Assembly (NCBI GenBank): GCA_023362775.1
Contig: JALMGJ010000003.1
Coordinates: 46,827,916-46,891,915, forward strand
From: Charina bottae
Taxonomy: Eukaryota; Chordata; Lepidosauria; Squamata; Charinaidae
Direction: 5' to 3'
Length of the DNA: 64,000 nucleotides
Shown: positions 57,876 to 64,000 of the stretch, piece after piece
Numbering within the stretch: the first letter of the stretch is position 1
How the letters are laid out: the number at the start of each line of letters is the position of its first letter
Notes under the pieces: model-generated
Seen by the model: only the letters and a program-made list of their open reading frames with translations
Told to the model about the DNA's origin: nothing
Database searches by the model: none
Translations under genes and position numbers: made by a program

Positions 57876-57902
57876 CTGTACTTCGTGAGCTTTGAAGTCC
57901 CC
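57876..57902 (-). CDS. CACHD1: Candidate 27-nt in-frame microexon of CACHD1
   Basis: A pyrimidine-rich acceptor (GCACTTTTTGCAG) and a donor (CAG|GTAAAT) bracket exactly 27 nt. In the CACHD1 frame it would insert nine residues, reading G-GLQSSRST after the split Gly codon. Both neighbouring exons join it with the phase preserved, and skipping it also keeps the frame, so it could be an optional cassette. Mammalian CACHD1 as I recall it joins ESDHG directly to YSTMSPQ. No transcript evidence is available here. Confidence 0.5.
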
Positions 57903-58299
57903 CTGCAAAAAGTGCAAAAAATAAATCCCCCAAATATGTAGAATTCAGAAAGTTCCCATCATACTGAACTGCCACCATAAAATTTATGAATAAAAATGTA
58001 TATTTGGTAAAATTAACAAAGGGTAAATAGATTTTTGAAGTAAGAAAAATAAAAAGCACGTTGTGAAAAAATGTAACAAATGCCAATTTAGAAGTCTAGA
58101 AAATTTAATTGAATACGTGATAGTGCAATTAACTGAATTGCATAAGTGCAGCAAATTTATAAGTGTAGGAAAACACAGACTCCTATATTAAATATATGCA
58201 ATTTATCTGTGAAAGTACTGTGATTCTATTACATTTTTAGAAATAGTTTTGGGGGTTATTTTAAGGGTAAGTTAATGTAAAAGGTTTGTTTTGAGCTAA

Positions 58300-58385
58300 A
58301 CTAGACTCCTGGAGATTTCACAGACATGTCCATGTAGTTTTCTTGGCAACAATACAAAAATGGTTTGCTTTTGCCTTCTATTAGG
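58300..58385 (-). mobile_element. SINE fragment with AAGAAAACTACATGG body
   Basis: On the minus strand GCAAACCATTTTTGTATTGT then GCCAAGAAAACTACATGGAC and CTCCAGGAGTC. Same body as at 12.9 and 54.1 kb; no head retained. Confidence 0.55.
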
Positions 58386-58394
58386 ATGCTTTTT

Positions 58395-59130
58395 AACATC
58401 ACATCTAGCAGGTAGCCCTACATCAGGGGGCCCTTCAGACAGTCACTCATGCCTGGTAACCCCACAGCTTGACTACTGCAATGCGCTCTACATGCAGCTA
58501 TCCTTGAAGACCACCCAGAAACTTCAACTGTTCCAGAGTGCAGCAGTGTGGGCAGTGATGGGCATGCCTCAGTATGCCCGTGTAACACCTCTGCTTCGTG
58601 AACTGCCATGGTTGCCAGTTTGCTTCTGGATGTAATTCAAGGTGCTGGTTGTTACCTATACAACCCATCATGGCATAGGGCCTGATTACCTGAGGGACTG
58701 CTTGCCTCCCATAGTATCTGCCCAGCTAATCCAATCTGGCAAGATTGGCACGCTCCAAGTTCCTTCAATTAAGCAATGCCAACTCTCGGGACTCCGGAAG
58801 CGTGCCTTTTCTGTAGCAGTGCCCGCCATCTGGAATGAGGTTGCCCCTGTGATCCGAATGGCCCCCACCCTGCTGGTGTTTCAAAGGACGTTGAAGATTT
58901 GGCTGTTCGCCCAGGCCTTTGGTGAGGGTGACTGGTCTCCTTTTAACTGGGGTTGTTTTCCTTTGTTCCCATCTGGTTTTGTCATCCTGCCATCTTTACC
59001 CTTCTTTTTGTTTCTTGTTGTTTTTCTTGTGTTTACTGTTTTAAACGATTTGTAAACTGCCCAGAGTTGCTGAGAGTCGGGTGACATATAAATTTAATAA
59101 ATCATCATCATCATCATCATCATCATCTGG
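58395..59130 (+). mobile_element. L2/CR1-like LINE 3' region
   Basis: Codes the C-terminal RT extension: LDYCNALYMQLSLKTTQKLQ, LLRELPWLPVCFW, HHGIGPDYLRDCLPPIVSAQ, then RKRAFSVAVPAIWNEVAPVI and LLVFQRTLKIWLFAQAFGEG, with one in-frame stop near 58633. The 3' end is CAGAGTTGCTGAGAGTCGGG...AAATTTAATAAA followed by ATC units (59100-59127). Confidence 0.8.
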
Positions 59131-59234
59131 TGATCTCCCATCCAACTACTACTCAAGCCTGACCCTTTTTAGCTTCCAGATCCAGACAGGATGATGCTAC
59201 CAGCTTAGACTTGAAGAAAAGAACCATATACTTA

Positions 59235-59370
59235 TATTTTTATTGACGTTTAGTAGTATTTATGTTTTTATTGTAGTATTTATGTTTTTATTGCTGTGAA
59301 CCGCCCAGGGTCCCTCCTGCGGGGGAGATGGGCAGGATATAAATATGACAAATAATAATAATAATAATGT
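59235..59370 (+). repeat. LINE 3' tail with AAT units
   Basis: ACCGCCCAGGGTCCCTCCTG, GGGGAGATGGGCAGGATATA, then AAT units. Confidence 0.65.
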
Positions 59371-59812
59371 GCATGCAGAGAGAGCATGCTTCGGACCCCC
59401 TCAACAAGAGAATTCCATCTAGCGGGGTCCAGGAGGCGTGCCTTCTCTGCGATAGCGCCCGCCTTGTGGAATATCCTGCCCCCGGAGGTGAGACTGGCCC
59501 CCTCCCTCCTGGCCTTTCAGAAGGCCCTTAAGACCTGGCTCTGCCACCTGGCCTGGGACGACGGAGGTGGTAGTGCCTCCTGGGGTTGGCTGGCCCTGTA
59601 GCTCCACGATCTATTCTGCGGATCCAAATCCATCTTGGATTTTATTTTATTATGTTATGCTTGTGTTTTTAGATATTTTGTATAGTTTTTAAATTTTTTA
59701 TTTATTGTAACCCGCCCAGAGTCCCTTGCATGGGAGATGGGCGGGGAATAAGTTTGAAAAATAAATAAATAAATAAATAAACAAACAAACAAACAAACAA
59801 ACAAACAAACCA
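59371..59812 (+). mobile_element. L2/CR1-like LINE 3' end with AAAT/AAAC tail
   Basis: Codes a short conserved block (RRRAFSAIAPALWNILPPEV then LLAFQKALKTWLCHLAWD), ends GAGATGGGCGGGGAATAAGT and carries (AAAT)n-(AAAC)n. Open over the retained coding part, so younger than the 58.4-kb copy. Confidence 0.78.
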
Positions 59813-60371
59813 ATAACCGTGGGATACTACCATACTACCAGTTTCAAATGGCTCTTCTCCTTGAAGCCACGTTAGCTATCTTCAGATGTGTCCACTGTAC
59901 ACGTGAGGGGTGGAAGGTGGCAAGGCAGGGTGAATATGTCATCCCGCCCTTACTTTTTCTGCCTTTCATGAGTTCAGGCAAGTAGTCAAAGATGAAGTTC
60001 CCCATACCCCTGCTTTATTAGGGCTCAGAATTCATGGACAACTGCATTCCAGTTAATGCAACTAGCAGTTCTTTTCATACATAGATGCACACATGGAGAA
60101 TGGAGAAAGCAAAGTTGGGACTCTCCTCTGCATACTTTCAAGACCCCATAGATTCAGGTGGACATCTGAAGAAGGCTAGTACTACCGATCAGGCTATTCA
60201 GAAAAGGAGAAGCCAGTGTGTGCAGGGCTAGTAAGGAACAGATTTCCTTTAATAGAGGGTCTCTTTTGCAAAACTGAGAAGCTCCTTCTTACTTTCTATA
60301 TTTATGCTTTCCTGATTTTACATGGTTTATGATGACTTTTATTTTATTTTTTTCATTTGCAGAGTCTAGTG

Positions 60372-60504
60372 CAGTGTTTTTCAGACTTGGCAACTTTAAG
60401 ATGTATGGACTTCAACTCCCAGAATTCCCCTGCCAGCATGGTAGATGGGGAATTCTGGGGTTAAAGTCCACATATCTTAAAGTTGCCAAGTTTGAAAAAC
60501 ACTG
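60372..60504. mobile_element. hAT MITE, palindromic family B, copy 3
   Basis: Ends CAGTGTTTTTCAGACTTGG and CCAAGTTTGAAAAACACTG; perfect GTCTAGTG duplication (60364-60371, 60505-60512). Hairpin over almost its full 133 bp. Confidence 0.92.
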
Positions 60505-61164
60505 GTCTAGTGTATCTCTGTTTTCCCATTATTAGCTATATTTACTTTTATGCAATAGAACTCTTTCCAGTTATTGCCTCTAGATTTAATTCTGTCTTGG
60601 TTCCCCTCAAATGCTGACAAATATGTCTAATTTTTTAAATAGCATTACAGGAAAACAAGTCCCCCATTACACATAAAGTTAATTCAACATATTTTTTGAA
60701 ACTATTTCATACATATTAGATTATGAAATGGAAAATAATTAGGGTAAAGCAGGGAGGGGGACCTAAATTCTAGTTAAGAGCAGCTAATGAACATTTTAAC
60801 CTCTGTATAATGACTAAACTACAGCCTCTAATCTGCCATCCTCTGCAAGTAAAAGGAAGTAAGCGAAAGGAAAATAATTGCAATGCAACTGCCCTCAGAG
60901 ACAATCAGAGAGACATTCCAATGCTGGCATAGTCAGAATCACTGGCTATTGTTTAAACTCACTGCTTCTCTATGTGGCTTGTAGGGAAGTACTGAGGAAA
61001 GGAAATTATGCAATGCCTTAGGCTATTTCAAATATTAATTCTGCAATCACGTGTAGCATACAGGAAAATTTGTCAAGGAAGTATTATTGTCTAAGCTCCT
61101 TGTCAGAATTGTATGTTGGAAACAAACCAAGGTTTGACCTCCTAGTCATTAGGGACCAACTGAA

Positions 61165-62058
61165 TCATTTATTTATTTATCATATTTCTTCACCGCCCAT
61201 CTCGTATAGCAATGACTCTGGGCGGTTTACAGGTGAATAAAAAGAATAAGATTCATGATAAAATATACATATACATAAATATAAGAATATGAAATATAAA
61301 ATCCAAGACGGTCTTAGTAAAATTTTCAGGATCACATCAAGGCACCAACCCCCCCCCCCATGATCGACTATCACCCCCTCACCCCAAGCGAGGTGACATA
61401 GCCAAGTCTTCCCTCCCTTTCTGAAAGCCGGGAGAGTGGGGGCCTGCCTCACCTCTGGGGGTAAGTTATTCCAAAGGGTGGGAGCCACGGCAGAGAAGGC
61501 CCTCTTCCTGGACCCTGCCAATCAACAATCTCTCATGGACAGGGTCCATAGCATGCCCTCTCTGCCTGACCGTGTGGGACGGGTCGATGTAATGGGGGTG
61601 AGGCGGTCCTTCAGGTAACCTGGACCCATGCCATGTAGGGCTTTAAAGGTGATAACCAACACCTTGAATTGGACCCGGAAGCAGACTGGCATCCAATGCA
61701 GCTCGCGCAGCAAATGTGCCCTCTTTGGGGCTCCTAAAATTGCTCGCGCAGCCGCATTCTGAACCAGCTGTAGCTTCCGGATACTCTTCAAGGGTAGCCC
61801 CATGTAGAGCATGTTGCAGCAGTCTATGCAGGAGATGAATAGGGCATGAGTGACTGATCGGAGGGCCTCCTGATCCAGGAAAGGGTGTAGCTGGTGCACA
61901 ACACGAAGTTGTGCAAAGGCTCCCCTGGCCACGGCTGCCACCTGCTCTTCGAGCAGGAGTTGTGAGTCCAGGAGAAGCCCCAGGTTCCACACCGGATCTG
62001 TCTGGGGCAGTGCAACCCCATCCAGGACCAACCCACAGCCACTCCATCTTACTAGGGT
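61165..62058 (-). mobile_element. L2/CR1-like LINE 3' region
   Basis: A minus-strand frame (61522-62031) codes ...VWNLGLLLDSQLLLEEQVAA, CCNMLYMGLPLKSIRKLQLV, QNAAARAIL and LLRELHWMPVCFRVQFKVLV, followed in another frame by RKRAFSAVAPTLWNNLPPEV (61430-61520). The 3' terminus is GTAAACCGCCCAGAGTCATT...AAATAAATAAATG at 61165. One frameshift separates the two coding parts. Confidence 0.82.
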
Positions 62059-63324
62059 TCAGGTGGTATTTATGTGATTTAGTTTTCTCATATACTCATA
62101 TGGCCTAAAGCATGATACCTTTCATGTTGCCACAGAAGCATAGCATAGCATTTACATTTTTTTGTTTGTTTTTATTTTTAATGGCTCTAATGAACAAAAT
62201 TCTGTATCTGAAGAATACATAAAACATCTAAGTCTGGCTTGGGTAGGGTTGCCATTTTTCTCTTTAAAATTATGAAACTTATCATTGGGTATTTTAAAAA
62301 TACATTTATTTTTTTACCAGTGTGTCTGTTGCAAGGATTTTTATGTGTATGTGTTGCAAGGATTTTCCACATTCTACCTTTTCGATGTAGTGTTTATATT
62401 AACTAGAAATATCACAGGGTTTGCAGTCATATGAAAGACGTAAGGGCCCGCATGTTTCAGTCAGTGATCACTGCCACATACTGAGTGAACATCTAGAAAC
62501 ATTCAAGGACTCCAGGAAATCAAATACAAAGTCCTCATCCTGCCCTTGCTGCACATTTAGTATATCATACTGTATTTATAGTGAAAGTGATACGAAGATA
62601 CAGCTGACAGCCCTGGCAAAAAAAAATATGCCAACCTCACATTAATCCTCTTAGTAGACTCATCAACTTGATACAGGATGGAGATTTAGCAACAACTGTC
62701 CAGTCTTACTGGTGATTGGTCAATTATGTGGCAAAAAAGCATAGTCAGGGACAGAGGAAATGTCACAAAAGCCCAAATCCTATTTCTTTAATCATTTTAT
62801 TTCTATGTTAACCAAAGGAGAACTGTGTTTGCAGTAATTCTGTGCATCACAAATCTTATGAATCATAATGCATACCAGTAAGCCAAGAAGGCATTCAACC
62901 TTTTAAAATTTAACCCAGGCTTAATTTAACCTAGCAACAAGAAATAAACTCTTGGTATCTACTGCTTAAAAGTAAACACTGTTTTATATATATAAAAAGA
63001 AAGAAATAGTATTATTCCTTATCAAATAACACAAAGTACAAGTATTAAAATACATTTCAATTGACCATAGGGGGGAAATAGGGGATCTAATTTCTGTAAT
63101 ACTTTACTTTTTGTAAGGGTGCATATTCATATAACGGTGTTGATGCATCAGTGAATAAGATGCTAAGTGGAACAAAAATAGCTTCAAAGCTGGCAAGTGC
63201 CTGGCTCTGGAATGGAAAGCGTTGAATTTGTTTTAAATGAAGAACAGCACTGGGATTGCTTTCTTAGAAAATGTGTTATATTGCCAAGGAGCACAAACAA
63301 GATGAGCAACCTCCATGATCTTAC

Positions 63325-63426
63325 CATGATCACTTTCTGTTCCTGATCGTCCCCAGTAACGGCGTCTACGTTCAGGACTGTGGGCGTGCCGTTCAATAAC
63401 TGCTGCTATAAACCGAGTGTTACTGA
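63325..63426 (-). CDS. CACHD1: CACHD1 penultimate constitutive exon (cytoplasmic tail)
   Basis: Exon between acceptor GCTCACTGTAG and donor GTAAGA, about 102 nt. It codes SNTRFIAAVIERHAHSPERR then RRYWGRSGTESDH and the first base of a Gly codon. The VIERHAHSPERRRRYW block, an Arg-rich juxtamembrane segment, matches the cytoplasmic side of vertebrate CACHD1. A second AG four bases further in (TCAG|TAAC) is an alternative 5' edge but would break the frame. Confidence 0.9.
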
Positions 63427-64000
63427 CTACAGTGAGCAGAAGAAAGAAAAAGAGAGAAAAGGGATAACCTCATATATTCATCAAGCAGATCACTTTTAAG
63501 GCATTATAAAATAGCTGCTGATTACAGTGTTGTCAAATTCCAAAACTGGTCAAACTTCTAAACCATAGTATGAAAGAACAATAACTAATTTTGAATAATT
63601 TTGAAAATTATTTAGAACCAATTTGGTAACAAAATGCATCTAGAACTGTCTTTAGAGTGTATTAAAATACAATACTTTTTGCAAAACTGCAGGAGATACT
63701 AGTGGTAGTTAAATCCTGGTAAGGAAAACACAGGAACATATATAGAATAACAGCTGTGGATTCCATCTGCTACATTTACATATAGTTTTCAAACCAGTCA
63801 TTTATTTGCAAGAGGTGGATGGGTGGATCTTACTTAACACTGGATATTACACAGTTCTTGAAAGCAAAGCGCGGAAATCAGCAACTCAAAGGCAACTAGA
63901 TTTCATGAACTGTCATCTAAGAATTGTCTAAGCCTGGATGCCAAGTATATGTTCTATAGCATATTTGGTCTTTAGAAGAAAACATTAAGATAGCAAGTGG
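63427..64000 (-). other. CACHD1: CACHD1 intron, continues past the right edge
   Basis: AT-rich intronic DNA with no recognised repeat or exon. The rest of CACHD1 (transmembrane, Cache and VWA parts) must lie to the right. Confidence 0.7.

Larger units (their letters stand above)
57428..63324 (-). other. CACHD1: CACHD1 penultimate intron
   Basis: 5.9-kb intron containing several L2/CR1-like LINE 3' ends, hAT MITE B copy 3 and the candidate microexon. Apparently unique: 57903-58290, 59815-60360, 60515-61160 and 62060-63320. Confidence 0.75.

Noticed and set aside
1..64000. CRISPR arrays, bacterial operons, prophage or endogenous retrovirus
   Set aside because: Direct repeats here are microsatellites or transposon parts; no LTR pair, gag, pol or env of retroviral type was recognised; the gene structure is spliced and vertebrate.

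Overview
This is a 64 kb stretch of vertebrate nuclear DNA, almost certainly from a squamate reptile (lizard, gecko or snake). Genes are split into short exons with GT-AG introns. The introns are packed with repeats typical of squamates: Bov-B/RTE LINEs, CR1 and L2-like LINE ends, Sauria-type tRNA SINEs with a Bov-B-like tail, a Penelope-like element, hAT MITEs with 8-bp target duplications, and many microsatellites. I cannot name the species.

Two protein-coding genes are present, both on the minus strand. (1) RAVER2 (ribonucleoprotein PTB-binding 2): ten exons can be placed between 46235 (start codon, inside a CpG island) and 7. They carry about 569 codons: an N-terminal region, three RRMs, and a linker with two SLLGEPP PTB-binding motifs. 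The C-terminal exons lie beyond the left edge. (2) CACHD1 (VWFA and Cache domain containing 1): only its 3' end is here. One cytoplasmic-tail exon lies at 63325-63426, the last coding exon at 57189-57427, and a candidate 27-nt in-frame microexon sits between them at 57876-57902. The CACHD1-RAVER2 neighbourhood, same strand and with CACHD1 upstream of RAVER2, matches the arrangement I know from mammals.

Layout by region. 1-46 kb: RAVER2 with its introns; intron 1 (15.7 kb) holds two sizeable Bov-B copies, one of them near full length. 46-57 kb: CpG-island promoter, then an intergenic stretch with a head-to-head Penelope-like element, hAT MITEs, a Sauria SINE, LINE relics and a TA-flanked TIR element. 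57-64 kb: CACHD1 3' end with L2/CR1-like LINE fragments in its intron.

There is no operon, CRISPR array or bacterial-style system here. I found no convincing previously undescribed gene system. The strongest items for a second look are: the CACHD1 microexon; an awkward RAVER2 exon 8/9 splice junction; the Penelope-like element whose RT core is split by an inversion and whose terminal repeat resembles a hammerhead ribozyme; a GC-rich module shared by two different hAT-like families; perfect 73-bp and 48-bp palindromes; and a 5S-rRNA-headed SINE. Exon boundaries were read by eye from splice signals, reading-frame continuity and recalled family sequence; no alignment was run.
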